DNA of 64,000 nucleotides from Euclidia mi (lineage: Eukaryota; Arthropoda; Insecta; Lepidoptera; Erebidae). Where the stretch lies: contig OX123193.2 in NCBI GenBank assembly GCA_944739405.2, positions 19,767,516 through 19,831,515 of the forward strand. The letters run 5' to 3'. The position numbers were made by a program, and so were the translations under genes. The first letter of the stretch is position 1. Each line of letters opens with the position of its first letter. Shown here piece after piece: positions 1 to 10,983 of this stretch. Under the pieces are notes generated by a model. The model saw only the letters and a program-made list of their open reading frames with translations. It had not been told where the DNA came from and made no database searches.

Positions 1-89
1 AGATAATATAAATTTAAACTATGGATAAAGACAAATCCTACCGACAGTCTCATATGACAGCTCACTTGGGCGAGATTTTAGTCATACGC

Positions 90-493
90 ATTGGTGATCA
101 TCGTCGTCCTTGCGTTATCCCGTATGCATCCTAGACTTACACGCCTTGAAGCCCGGGGTCCGCTAAGTAATCTAACCAGTTTTAGTCTTATCTCACTCAA
201 TCATATCAGCAATATTAGATTTTCTACAGAGCGACTGCCGTCTGACCTCCGCGACCCGAAGGGATAGCCATATTCCATGTTTTAGACCCGTACCTATGAG
301 TGTATTTGAGGGTACCGACTCCCTATAACGACTGTCAAAGATCTTTTAACTTGCTCTCCGAGGCACGAAGCAAGCGATAATTAACAATTTAATACGCACA
401 TAACTTCGAAAAGTCTTTGGTGCGCGCCGTGGATTCAAACCCGGTACCCTCTGCATGGCAGTCTGTTGGTATCTCCACTAGGCTATCGCTACC
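90..493 (-). mobile_element. tRNA-headed SINE with RTE-like 3' end (family A), unit 1
   Basis: On the minus strand this reads as a tRNA-like head (box A near 475-485, box B near 431-441), a middle body, and a 3' end resembling the RTE LINE terminus at 40770-40845. In this copy box B is mutated: the plus strand reads 'ggattcaaacc', where sister copies have 'ggattcgaacc'. It is therefore unlikely to be an active RNA polymerase III promoter. It is not a tRNA gene: the head lacks a full cloverleaf and is fused to a repeat body. Confidence 0.75.
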
Positions 494-698
494 TATCATA
501 GGCAATGGTGGTATGATATGATTATTGCAAGGTAATCTAATCATTAAAATTATATTAAGTTTGCTAACTAACTAAATAGAACTTTAGTGAAACAGTAAAT
601 CTGCACGATTAATGAACGCGGTATATTTAACCGCGCTAACCGACAGTTTGGTTAATTGTATGGGAGGAGTTAATTTCAGTGCCTCTTTGGCTCGTTAA

Positions 699-846
699 CT
701 ACGGAATTTAATATTCGAAATATAGATAGATCTGTAGATTTTGTATTCGTTTTTGACAGTTTTTGACATAAGCTCCATACAAAATATGTCAAACACGAAT
801 CTAAAATGTACAGATCTATCTATAGTTCGAATATTGAAAATGGCCG
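699..846. mobile_element. 148-bp TTAA-flanked MITE, unit 1
   Basis: The element is almost one long imperfect inverted repeat (arms around 'aatattcgaaatatagatag', loop near 755-790). It is flanked by TTAA at 695-698 and 847-850. The third tandem unit has a single TTAA (6822-6825) at the same place with the flanks joined, which makes it a clean paralogous empty site. TTAA target duplication is known for the piggyBac and Kolobok superfamilies. Which transposase mobilised this element cannot be told, because it carries no coding capacity. Confidence 0.85.
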
Positions 847-890
847 TTAATCTACTACTTTACTGCACCACTGGTTCTTTAATGAACGTA

Positions 891-1137
891 TATACATACA
901 TACATACATAGACTCACGACTGTTTCCCCAAAGGGGTAAGCAGAGGCATATCAAACGCCCACTTTTCGCCAGTGTTTTGATCCCACGTAATAGGTGGCGA
1001 GCCTATTGCCGCTTATTGGGACATTTTGTTTGCCAGAGCCTCGTCCGTTGATCGGCAGGTGCACCACTTGCAGGTGAGGTTGGCTTGGGTAAGGTAACTT
1101 AGGGTAAGTTCTTGGTGGGAACCCTATGCAAAACCCT
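891..1137 (-). mobile_element. SINE family B, 5'-truncated, unit 1
   Basis: Read on the minus strand this ends in 'aggcgtgagtctatg' (here mutated to 'cgtcgtgagtct'-like) followed by a (TATG)n tail, seen on the plus strand as 'tatacatacatacatac'. The same sequence occurs at 3613-3850, 17209-17399 and 59996-60212. The insertion is absent from the third tandem unit, where 'gaacgtatat' runs straight into 'ttagtgaaaat' near 6860. The tRNA-like head is missing, so this is a 5'-truncated copy. Confidence 0.8.
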
Positions 1138-2022
1138 ATTTAGTGAAAATACGAGTAGTTTCACTTCCGTTAACCTGCAATATTTGGGATCACCATATTT
1201 ATCGAATCGGACTAGCTGGGATGATAAGCGGTATAATTCAGGCTTGATAGTGTTTCTATAGCTTTATATGAGTAAAACCAATACAGTACATAAAAAAATC
1301 TGTCTACCTTCAAAGAGCAAAAGTGAATACTTACTTCAAAGTTGTTCTCTTTTCTAATTCCAGATAAAATTAAATTGAATGTTTTCTTATATAACACCAG
1401 CCGCATAAGAGCCATTCATACAACTAATAACGGACATTCAGATCTAAAGTAGATAAAGCCACAAACATAAATGTCATGGCCACTCAGGGCAGATTAACAC
1501 TCGTGTAATAGCGCTAGACCGTCCCCGACAATAAGCACACACACAAAGTGCTGCGTCAACCTAACGAGTATTATCTGTAGAGCGATGAACGAATTGTACT
1601 AAAGGGAAATCTAGATGTTTGCCGAACAGAATTGAAATAGTAAAGTTTCTTTGTGGAGTCTGAATAACGTATTTCAAATTTGAGTTTTACATAAATACTG
1701 TTTAGTTAATAAAGCTTTTAGCTGTTTCGCCCTCTGACAAGTATTTATTTAGGTTTCACTTTCGGAAAAAACCTGCAGCTGGGGTTCTTTGCCTCTCTGT
1801 GTGCCTACGTACTAGGGTTTTGGCTCGATTTAAATAGTATCCATACGCATGGCCAAAAGTTTTGCTGCTGCAAACCTTTTTGCCATTTGGTATTGTCTCA
1901 AACACTCTCCTATTATATTCGCAGTATGATAAGTATAATTATAATAAATATATAATATAATAAAAAATTATGTTTTATGTTTTATCAGGACTACTACAGT
2001 TACTGTTCATTTGATGTTTTAT

Positions 2023-2200
2023 GAGAGCAACACCCGCATCAGTAGTGGATCTACATTTAGTAAATCCGTATTGATCTTTGTGAAGCAGACTATTTAAATT
2101 AAAGTGTCTTAGTAGCTGCGTTAGTAAAATCTTTTCAAATATTTTACTAAATGCCGGCAAGATAGAGATGGGCCTAAAATTATTTATGTCATTTTAATGA
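2023..2200 (-). pseudogene. LINE reverse transcriptase scrap, unit 1/2 junction
   Basis: The minus strand encodes the start of the RT core that is seen in full at 14925 onward (motif 'RPISILPAFSKIFEKIL', then 'YGFTKCRSTTDAGVALIKH'). It is cut at 2022, where it joins unrelated sequence through the 8-bp TGTTTTAT. The scrap is passive cargo of the tandem duplication and cannot be functional. Confidence 0.85.
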
Positions 2201-2804
2201 ATCAAAATAAATGAATTTTTCAAATTAAACTCGTTATCTCTATCTATCTATTTCTATCTGTTTAAAAAATCTGTGGTCCAGACACAGAATTTTTAAACAT
2301 ATATGAATGAATGTTTGTTACTCCTCGACGAGCTTAGAAGTTGTTGTTCCTAACGCACAGTTTATCAGGATAGCACATAGGCTAGTTTTTTTTTTACCAC
2401 TACGCCGTCGGTGCTGCAAAACATCAGCGAGTTAGTATTAATTATCAACATTTTGATTATATTTGTCATCGTCAGTTTTATGTTGCCAACATCTATCATC
2501 ATAAAAGTTCTTAAAGTCTCATTACGCACCGGTGGTGTCCAAACAAAAAGTAATTATTCACAATAAGCTTTTGTATACAACATTGTAGGTAGTACTTTAA
2601 CTTTGTCGTAAAATGTCGTTCTTGATGCTTTTGGTCTACGGATTATACCTTTGTCTACTAATATTGTAGGATATTAGTATCTTATTTGATTAAAAAATTA
2701 TATTATCTTATCTTTTTCTATCACATGAATGATATTTAAACTATGGATAAAGACAAATCCTACCGACAGTCTCATATTACAGTTCACTTGGGCGAGATTA
2801 TTGT

Positions 2805-3208
2805 CATAGGCATTGGTGATCATCGTCGTCCTTGCGTTATCCCGGATATATCCAAGCCTTACACGCCTTGGAGCCCGGGGTCCGCTTAGTAATCTAACCA
2901 GTTTTAGTCTTATCTCACTCAATAATATCAGCAATATTAGATTTTCTACAGAGCGACTGCCGTCTGACCTCCGCGACCCGAAGGGATAGCCATATTCCAT
3001 GTTTTAGACCCGTACCTATGAGTGTATTTGAGGGTACCGACTCCCTATAACGACTGTCAAAGATCTTTTAACTTGCTCTCCGAGGCACGAAGCAAGCGAT
3101 AATTAACAATTTAATACGCACATAACTTCGAAAAGTCTTTGGTGCGCGCCGTGGATTCGAACCCGGTACCCTCTGCATGGCAGTCTGTTGGTATCTCCAC
3201 TAGGCTAT
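2805..3208 (-). mobile_element. tRNA-headed SINE, family A, unit 2
   Basis: This is the copy of the unit 1 SINE at the tandem offset. On the minus strand the head keeps an intact box B (plus strand 'ggattcgaaccc' near 3154) and box A ('ccactaggcta' near 3196). The 3' end is at the 'gatcatcgtcgtcc' side near 2818. One long minus-strand open frame crosses it by chance and has no protein-like features. Confidence 0.75.
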
Positions 3209-3420
3209 CGCTGCCTATCATAGGCAATGGTGGTATGATATGATTATTGCAAGGTAATCTAATCATTAAAATTATATTAAGTTTGCTAACTAACTAAATA
3301 GAACTTTAGTGAAACAGTAAATCTGCACGATTAATGAACGCGGTATATTTAACCGCGCTAACCGACAGTTTGGTTAATTGTATGGGAGGAGTTAATGTCA
3401 GTTCCTCTTTGGCTCGTTAA

Positions 3421-3568
3421 CTACGGAATTCAATATTCGAAATATAGATATATCTGTAGATTTTAGATTCGTTTTTGACAGTTTTTGACATAAGCTCCAT
3501 ACAAAATATGTCAAACACGAATCTAAAATCTACAGATCTATCTATAGTTCGAATATTGAAAATGGCCG
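3421..3568. mobile_element. 148-bp TTAA-flanked MITE, unit 2
   Basis: It has the same length as the unit 1 copy and the same TTAA flanks (3417-3420 and 3569-3572), so it was inherited by tandem duplication rather than inserted independently. The two arms pair over most of the element. Confidence 0.85.
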
Positions 3569-3612
3569 TTAATCTACTACTTTACTGCACCACTGGTTCT
3601 TTAATGAACGTA

Positions 3613-3850
3613 TATACATACATAGACTCATGCCTGTTTCCCTTAAGGGGTAGGCAGAGGCATATTAAACGCCCACTTTTCGCCAGTGTTTTGATCCCAC
3701 GTAATAGGTGGCGAGCCTATTGCCGCTTATTGGGACATTTTGTTTGCCAGAGCCTCGTCCGTTGATCGGCAGGTGCACCACTTCCAGGTGAGGTTGGCTT
3801 GGGTAAGGTAACTTAGGGTAAGTTCTTGGTGGGAATCCTATGCAAAACCC
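3613..3850 (-). mobile_element. SINE family B, 5'-truncated, unit 2
   Basis: This is the unit 2 copy of the 891-1137 insertion, with a shorter tail (two 'catacatag'-type repeats instead of several). The difference in tail length between the copies is consistent with ordinary microsatellite slippage after duplication. Confidence 0.8.
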
Positions 3851-5515
3851 TATTTAGTGAAAATACGAGTAGTTTCACTTACGTTGACCTGCAATATTTG
3901 GGATCACCATATTTATCGAATCGGACTAGCTGGGATGATAAGCGGTATAATTCAGGATTGATAGTGTTTCTATAGCTTTATATGAGTAAAACCAATACAG
4001 TACATAAAAAATTCTGTATACCGTCAAAGAGCAAAAGTGAATACTTACTTCAAAGTTTTTCTCTTTTCTAATTCCAGATAAAATTAAATTGAATGTTTTC
4101 TTATATAACACCAGCCGCATAAGAGCCATTCATACAACTAATAACGGACATTCAGAACTAAAGTAGATAAAGCCACAAACATAAATGTCATGGCCACTCA
4201 GGGCAGATTAACACTCGTGTTATAGCGCTAGACCGTCCCCGACAATTAGCACACACACAAAGTGCTGCGTCAACCTAACGAGTATTATCTGTAGAGCGAT
4301 GAACGAATTGTACTAAAGGGAAATCTAGACGTTTGCCGAACAGAATTGAAATAGTAAAGTTTCTTTGTGGAGTCTGAATAACGTATTTCAAATTTGAGTT
4401 TTACATAAATACTGTTTAGTTAATAAAGCTTTTAGCTGTTTCGCCCTCTGACAAGTATTTATTTAGGTTTCACTTCCGGAAAAAACCTACAGCTGGGGTT
4501 CTTTGCCTCTCTGTGTGCCTACGTACTAGGGTTTTGGCTCGATTTAAATAGTATCCATACGCATGGCCAAAAGTTTTGCTGCTGCAAACCTTTTTGCCAT
4601 TTGGTATTGTCTCAAACACTCTCCTATTATATTCGCAGTATGATAAGTATAATTATAATAAATATATAATATAATTAAAAATTATATTTTATGTTTTATC
4701 AGGACTACTACAGTTACTGTTCATTTGATGTTTTATGAGAGCAACACCCGCATCAGTAGTGGATCTACATTTTGTAAATCGGTATTGATCTTTGTGAAGC
4801 AGACTATTTAAATTAAAGTGTCATAGTAGCTGCTTTAATAAAATCTTTTCAAATATTTTACTAAATGCCGGCAAGATAGAGATGGGCCTAAAATTATTTA
4901 TGTCATTTTAATGAATCAAAATAAATGAATTTTTCAAATTAAACTCGTTATCTCTATCTATCTATTTCTATCTGTTTAAAAAATCTGTGGTCCAGACACA
5001 GAATTTTTAAACATATATGAATGAATGTTTGTTACTCCTCGACGAACTTAGAAGTTGTTGTTCCCGCACAGTTTCTCAGAATAGCACATAGGCTAGTTTT
5101 TTTTTTACCACTACGCCGTCGGTGCTGCAAAACATCAGCGAGTTAGTATTAATTATCAACATTTTGATAATATTTTTCATCGTCAGTTTTATGTTGCCAA
5201 CATCTATCATCATAAAAGTTCTTAAAGTCTCATTACGCACCGGTGGTGTCCAAACAAAAAGTAATTATTCACAATAAGCTTTTGTATACAACATTGTAGG
5301 TAGTACTTTAACTTTGTCGTAAAATGTCGTTCTTGATGCTTTTGGTCTACGGATTATACCTTTGTCTATTAATATTGTAGGATATTAGTATCTTATTTGA
5401 TAAAAAAATTATATTATCTTATCTTTTTCTATCACATGAATGATATTTAAACTATGGATAAAGACAAATCCTACCGACAGTCTCATATTACAGTTCACTT
5501 GGGCGAGATTATAGT

Positions 5516-5925
5516 CATAGGCTTTGGTGATCATCGTCGTCCTTGCGTTATCCCGGATATATCCAAGACTTACACGCCTTGGAGCCCGGGGTCCGCTTAG
5601 TAATCTAACCAGTTTTAGTCTTATCTCACTCAATAATATCAGCAATATTAGATTTTCAACAGAGCGACTGCCGTCTGACCTCCGCGACCCGAAGGGATAG
5701 CGATATTCCATGGTTTAGACCCGTACCTATGAGTGTATTTGAGGGTACCGACTCCCTATAACGACTGTCAAAGATCTTTTAACTTGCTCTCCGAGGCACG
5801 AAGCAAGCGATAATTAACAATTTAATACGCACATAACTTCGAAAAGTCATTGGTGCGCGCCGTGGATTCGAACCCGGTACCCTCTGCATGGCAGTCTGTT
5901 GGTATCTCCACTAGGCTATCGCTAC
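5516..5925 (-). mobile_element. tRNA-headed SINE, family A, left arm
   Basis: This copy has an intact box B (plus strand 'ggattcgaaccc' near 5866) and box A ('ccactaggcta' near 5909). Its 5' end abuts the target site of the solo LTR that follows, so the LTR landed at the SINE edge. The mirror copy is at 13906-14316. Confidence 0.75.
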
Positions 5926-5929
5926 CTAT

Positions 5930-6619
5930 TGTAACGTATCTCCGGTACTTACCACGTTTGCGTCACAGTACCGCCCATACGCTCGGCCATTCAGAGAAGG
6001 CCATCGTCCGCGCTCGCGAAGCCTGACCAAATATGGTCATGAACGGACTCCAATTCTGATGGAGGGCCGGTATATAAAGGGGCCGATAGAGAGGCCGGCA
6101 CCGCTAATCTATACTGACTACTACCGCTACTCTATCCGTATACGTTGTACGTGTATCCTGATGCCCAGCAGTGGGTGAGTTACTACATTTACTGCACTAG
6201 CGTACTGCCCATTTCTCTACCTGCTAGCTGAGGCAAGCTGACGCCGCCTGCCTGACTCTATTGGTTATGGATCTCCTAATGCTGCTTTCCTTCAGGTTCC
6301 AGGTCCACCTTAAGGCTCCGGGCTACACTACCTAGTCTGCTACACTTCCTGCATCGCCTTCGGCGTCACCTCTGCCGAAGAGTCTGGCCTGCCCTGCTCA
6401 TCGCACTCAGACCGCCAGCGCCTGCCAGCTGAACCAACAACTTCGAGCAACCTGCCCTGCACACCACCGGAGGGAACAGCGTGGGAGACTGCAGCCCTTA
6501 GTATTCAGGCCAGTGTCGTGTTGTTGGTCGGTCATACTCGTGGCAAGGGAAGTGAGACAATACTCGGCAATAAAGGCATCTAGAACCTCTACTGCGTTTT
6601 AATACCAGAACCCGTTACA
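5930..6619 (+). mobile_element. Solo LTR of a Ty3/gypsy element (left arm)
   Basis: A 690-bp sequence begins TGTAACG and ends CGTTACA and is flanked by a 4-bp duplication CTAT (5926-5929 and 6620-6623). Tandem units 1 and 2 have the uninterrupted site, 'cctatcataggc'. It matches the 5' LTR at 60809-61531, which is followed by a primer-binding site and gag; that defines the family. No internal element sequence remains, as expected after LTR-LTR recombination. A TATA-like box TATATAAAG lies at 6071-6079. Confidence 0.92.
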
Positions 6620-8059
6620 CTATCATAGGCAATGGTGGTATGATATGATTATTGCAAGGTACTCTAATCATTTAAATTATATTAAGTTTGCTAACTAACT
6701 GAATAGAACTTAAGTGAAACAGTAAATCAGCACGGTAAATGAACGCGGTATATTTAACCGCGCTAACCGACAGTTTGGTTAATTGTATGGGAGGAGTTAA
6801 TGTCAGTTCCTCTTTGGTTCGTTAAATCTACTACTTTACTGCACCACTGGTACTTTAATGAACGTATATTTAGTGAAAATACGAGTAGTTTCACTTACGT
6901 AGAAATGTTGACCTGCAATATTTGGGATCACCATATTTATCGAATCGGACTAGCTGGGATGATAAGCGGTATAATTCAGGATTGATAGTGTTTCTTTAGC
7001 TTTATATGCGTAAAACCAATACAGTACACACAAAATTCTGTCTACCGTCAAAGAGCAAAGATGAATACTTCAAAGTTGTTCTCTTTTCTAATTCCAGATA
7101 AAATTAAATTGAATGTTTTCTTATATAACACCAGCCGCATAAGAGCCGTTCATACAACTAATAACCGACATTCAGATCTAAAGTAGATAAAGCCACAAAC
7201 ATAAATGTCATGGCCACTCAGGGCAGATTAACTCTCGTGTAATAGCGCTAGACCGTCCCCGACAATTAGCACACACACAAAGTGCTGCGTCAACTTAACG
7301 AGTATTATCTGTAGAGCGATGAACGAATTGTACTAAAGGGAAATCTAGATGTTTGCCGAACAGAATTGAAATAGTAAAGTTTCTTTTTGGAGTCTGAATA
7401 ACGTATTTCAAATTTCAGTTTTACATAAATACTGTTTATTTAATAAAGCTTTTAGCTGTTTCGCCCGCTGACAAGTATATAATTTAGGTTTCACGTCCGG
7501 AAAAAAAGCTGCAGAGGTTCTTTACCTTTCTGTGTGCCTACGTACTAGGGTTTTGGCTCGATTTAAATAGTATCCATCCGCATGGCTAATAGGTTTGCTG
7601 ATGCAAACCTTTTTGCGATTTGGTGTTCTTTCAAACACTCTACTATTATATTCGCAGTATGATAAGTATAATTTTATGTTTTATCAGGACTACTACAGAT
7701 ACTGTACATTTGATGTTTTATTCACGAAGTTATTTCATTATTCACTTGACTGTTTGCAGCTTTATATTTGTATTTCTCTAATGAATAATTCATTAAATTA
7801 GCGCTAACTGTAGTCACATTATTTCAAAGCTCATGTTTATTTATATAATAAGGGTGTAAATGGAATTAATTGAGGTGTAGTTGTGTAATGAGCTACTAAT
7901 GGAGCTTTCAGTCTCGGAAATAAAGAGCAACAATGTCGGTTATTTCACACAGACTAAACGTTATGTACAATGTATATGGCTTTTAATTAACGCATTTAAT
8001 TTATGTGTATATTTTGTCAGAATAAGGTAAACATAATTTTTTTATTAGTCTATATTAGT

Positions 8060-8262
8060 ATCGGGTTCGATTCCTGGGTCGGGCAAAGTGTTATTGGATT
8101 TTTCCGCTAGGAAATTCTCAGTAACAGCACGGAGTCTGAAAATGTGGCCGGTATGGCAATAGGCTCGCCTTCTATTAAGTGGGACCTAAAAAGTAATGGG
8201 AAAATGTGGGTGTAATATTAAACCTCTGCCTACCTCCTCGGGGCTACAGGCGTGAGTCTATA
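8060..8262 (+). mobile_element. SINE family B-like copy, left arm
   Basis: It begins just upstream of a tRNA-type box B ('gggttcgattcc', 8064-8075), continues through the shared body ('aataggctcgcc') and ends with 'caggcgtgagtctata'. It lies on the plus strand. The mirrored copy is at 11569-11771. Confidence 0.75.
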
Positions 8263-8847
8263 ACCAAGTATTGTCCCATGTGAGACCAAAACTTTTTGTT
8301 TTTATGTTTCTTCACAGGAAAAGCCAGTACAAAATAATACGCGTAACACATGATTATACTTAATACAGAATGTAACAAAATGTTTTATACATAGATTCTT
8401 GACGCTGAAATTGATAATAATTATATGATCTAATAACAAAATCCGTTCGACCACTTTTATAAAAACTACAACGGTTTTCAGCGATACAGGATTTAATACT
8501 TTTTCAGTGTTTGTGACAGGGGTTGAAGTAGTTTTAGGCACAGCGCCAGTTTTATGCAATGGCCGCGATAATGTCCAGTAAAATTCTAAAAATCCGCATT
8601 GTGCGGTAAAGCTCTGCCTAGTGTAAGAATGAACAAAATGGAAATTTCCTTATAAAATAGTCAAAAAATAATACAATCCATACAAATTGTAAAAAGTCCG
8701 TAAGAATTCACCGATATAGTCGTAAGAAATTCCCTTAAAATACAATAATTAAACACGTCCACAACTTTTAGTAGGTTGATAATTTACCTAAACTTTACAT
8801 TTTCTCCGATTATATAACGTCACTACAAAAATCTTTTCATATAACTT

Positions 8848-9088
8848 CACGCCTTTATCTCCGAAGGAGTAGATAGAGGTACACTTCGCCAGTTATGTTT
8901 CGTCCCAATGTAATAGGGGACGAGCCTATTGCCATCTACCGAGCACATTGCTAAGCGAGCGATAATTAACACTTTAAATAAAAACATAACTTCAAAATCT
9001 CAGAGGTATGCCCGGGGAACTTCAGGATCGAACCCGAGACCATCGTCTCGGCAGTCCGCTATGTAAACCAATGGCCTATCGCCGCTTT
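8848..9088 (-). mobile_element. Full-length tRNA-headed SINE, family B, left arm
   Basis: On the minus strand this is a complete SINE: head with box A and box B, then the body containing the 'ttaattatcgctcgctt' segment, then the 3' end 'gataaaggcgtgaagtt'. It shows that the truncated family B copies elsewhere derive from a tRNA-headed element that shares its head with family A. The mirror copy at 10743-10983 is described separately because its boxes are easier to read on the plus strand. Confidence 0.8.
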
Positions 9089-9763
9089 TAATTTCTTTTC
9101 AATTTTCCTACTTTAAGTGGTCAGGGAGAGAGAGCGTTGAAAGTCTTTGTTGTTATCGGAATACTATTTATTTATTGCAATGTAGACGGATGTAACTAAC
9201 TACATGTGTTTTTTCTTTGTATGTTTTCATCAAACGATATTATAAAACAATACCCACTTACATGAATATGCAGAAGGTTCGTAAAGAAATACCATCAGCC
9301 ATTTCAGAATCTGCTATTGATATATACATATTTACGAGTATTACTTCGGCATTACAATTAAGTCAGTCATAAAGATATCAAATATTTTTGGTGTATGGTA
9401 TATTCTCCTGCTAGTTATGAGTTTTTATAACAACACGTCACGCACCGCACGTACTCGAGACATAAATTGCTAAACTTTGTTGCACCACTGACTCGCTGCT
9501 CCTCATTAATAAATTTCACGTTTATTCACATATACTAGAATCGCAGACTGTTAGGATAGAAGTGCTCAGAATTATTCACTGCTGTTGTGATCAATTTTAT
9601 GGTTAAAATGAATATTACATGTAAATAATTATAAGTCATTCGGATATAACTGGGGTTTTAATCTAAGACCTATAACAGCGATTGGATTAATATGGTTTAG
9701 GTGGATTTATTTATTATGTTAAAATTGCAAAGTTAGGCAAAATATGTCTGTCTCAGGCTACCA

Positions 9764-10067
9764 GACACTTTGTAGAGAAGAACATTAAAAATGAAGGCTT
9801 AAAATGTCTAATCCATTTAACTGGCACTAGGCTTCTTATTAAAGAATATCCGTTATCTTTTTACCACGAAGTCAAGGAATTTATGCGATTATATTAATGT
9901 CATGTCAAGTCGTTGTACAAAATTTCATAGATTTTTGCGATGTTGAATGATTAATGCTAACAATAGCGACGATCTTAAGTGTCTTACTCTCAACCATACT
10001 AATTTTATAAGCCCGATACATTTTCTATTCGTGAATAGCATTGGACATTAATTTGTACTTACTTAGC
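9764..10067. other. Unique spacer between the inverted arms
   Basis: About 304 bp has no counterpart in either arm. The arms meet it at 'caggctacc' on the left and 'ggtagcctg' on the right. A plus-strand frame stays open from about 9687 in the arm to a stop at 9896-9898 in the spacer (about 70 codons, no early ATG). I do not recognise its product and chance is possible. On a single strand the flanking arms could fold with this as the loop. Confidence 0.8.
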
Positions 10068-10742
10068 CGGTAGCCTGAGACAGACATATTTTGCCTAACT
10101 TTGCAATTTTAACATAATAAATAAATCCACCTAAACCATATTAATCCAATCGCTGTTATAGATCTTAGATTAAAACCCCAGTTATATCCGAATGACTTAT
10201 AATTATTTACATGTAATATTCATTTTAACTATAAAATTGATCACAACAACAGTGAATAATTCTGAGCACTTCTATCCTAACAGTCTGCGAATCGAGTATA
10301 TGTGAATAAACGTGAAATTTATTCAAGAGGAGCAGCGAGTCAGTGGTGCAACAAAGTTTAGCAATTTATGGCTCGAGTACGTGCGGTGCGTGACGTGTTG
10401 TTATAAAAACTCATAACTAGCAGGAGAATATACCATACACCAAAAATATTTGATATCGTTATGACTGACTTAATTGTAATGCCGAAGTAATACTCGTAAA
10501 TATGTATATATCAATAGCAGATTCTGAAATGGCTGATGGTATTTCTTTACGAACCTTCTGCATATTCATGTAAGTGGGTATTGTTTTATTATATCGTTTG
10601 ATGAAAACATACAAAGAAAAAACACATGTAGTTAGTTACATCCGTCTACATTGCAATAAATAAATAGTATTCCGATAACAACAAAGACTTTCAACGCTCT
10701 CTCTCCCTGACCACTTAAAGTAGGAAAATTGAAAAGAAATTA

Positions 10743-10983
10743 AAAGCGGCGATAGGCCAGTGGTTTACATAGCGGACTGCCGAGACGATGGTCTCGGGTT
10801 CGATCCTGAAGTTCCCCGGGCATACCTCTGAGATTTTGAAGTTATGTGTTTATTTAAAGTGTTAATTATCGCTCGCTTAGCAATGTGCTCGGTAGATGTC
10901 AATAGGCTCGTCCCCTATTACATTGGGACGAAACATAACTGGCGAAGTGTACCTCTATCTACTCCTTCGGAGATAAAGGCGTG
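10743..10983 (+). mobile_element. Full-length tRNA-headed SINE, family B, right arm
   Basis: The tRNA-like head has box A 'taggccagtgg' (10753-10763) and box B 'gggttcgatcc' (10796-10806). The family body follows and the 3' end is 'gataaaggcgtgaag'. It is mirrored at 8848-9088. The two boxes are at the distance expected of an internal RNA polymerase III promoter. Confidence 0.8.

Larger units (their letters stand above)
1..2022. repeat. Tandem duplication, unit 1 (cut by window start)
   Basis: This is the 3' part of a repeat unit of about 2,714 bp that recurs directly downstream. The same landmarks recur at a near-constant offset: the TGTTTTAT junction is at 2015 and again at 4729, and the TTAA-flanked MITE starts at 699 and again at 3421. 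In order the unit holds a minus-strand SINE, a MITE, a second minus-strand SINE and about 870 bp of otherwise unrecognised AT-rich sequence (1138-2014), and ends at the LINE junction. Units 1 and 2 look a few percent different by eye and share both the MITE and the second SINE. The third unit lacks both. No host gene is visible. Confidence 0.9.
2023..4736. repeat. Tandem duplication, unit 2 (complete)
   Basis: This is the one complete copy of the ~2,714-bp unit. It runs from the LINE scrap, through a ~500-bp spacer containing a 16-bp near-perfect hairpin (2259-2297), the family A SINE, the MITE and the family B SINE, back to the next TGTTTTAT at 4729-4736. The spacer at 2201-2700 shows no coding sequence. 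Order and orientation match unit 1 exactly. Confidence 0.9.
4737..7712. repeat. Third, diverged tandem unit inside the left arm
   Basis: It starts with the LINE scrap (4737-4910, minus) and follows the same order as units 1 and 2. It lacks the MITE and the family B SINE and carries a solo LTR instead. At 'tgatgttttat' (about 7712) it continues into unique sequence ('tcacgaagtt') where units 1 and 2 switch to LINE. This is therefore the uninterrupted version of the locus. Confidence 0.85.
4729..9763. repeat. Left arm of a ~5.03-kb inverted repeat
   Basis: The sequence is repeated as its reverse complement at 10068-15101. Position x pairs with about 19831-x: 7595 with 12236, 6800 with 13031 and 5409 with 14422. 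The near-constant sum shows almost no net indel over more than 4 kb. By eye the arms differ at scattered single bases, roughly 1-2%. The arm contains the third tandem unit (4737-~7712), a family A SINE, a solo LTR, two more SINEs and about 1.4 kb of unrecognised AT-rich sequence. The outer boundary coincides with the TGTTTTAT junction of the tandem units. Confidence 0.92.

Noticed and set aside
2698..3000. A conserved 100-codon protein present three times
   Set aside because: The frame is the antisense/sense of the family A SINE body and is copied only because the SINE is duplicated.
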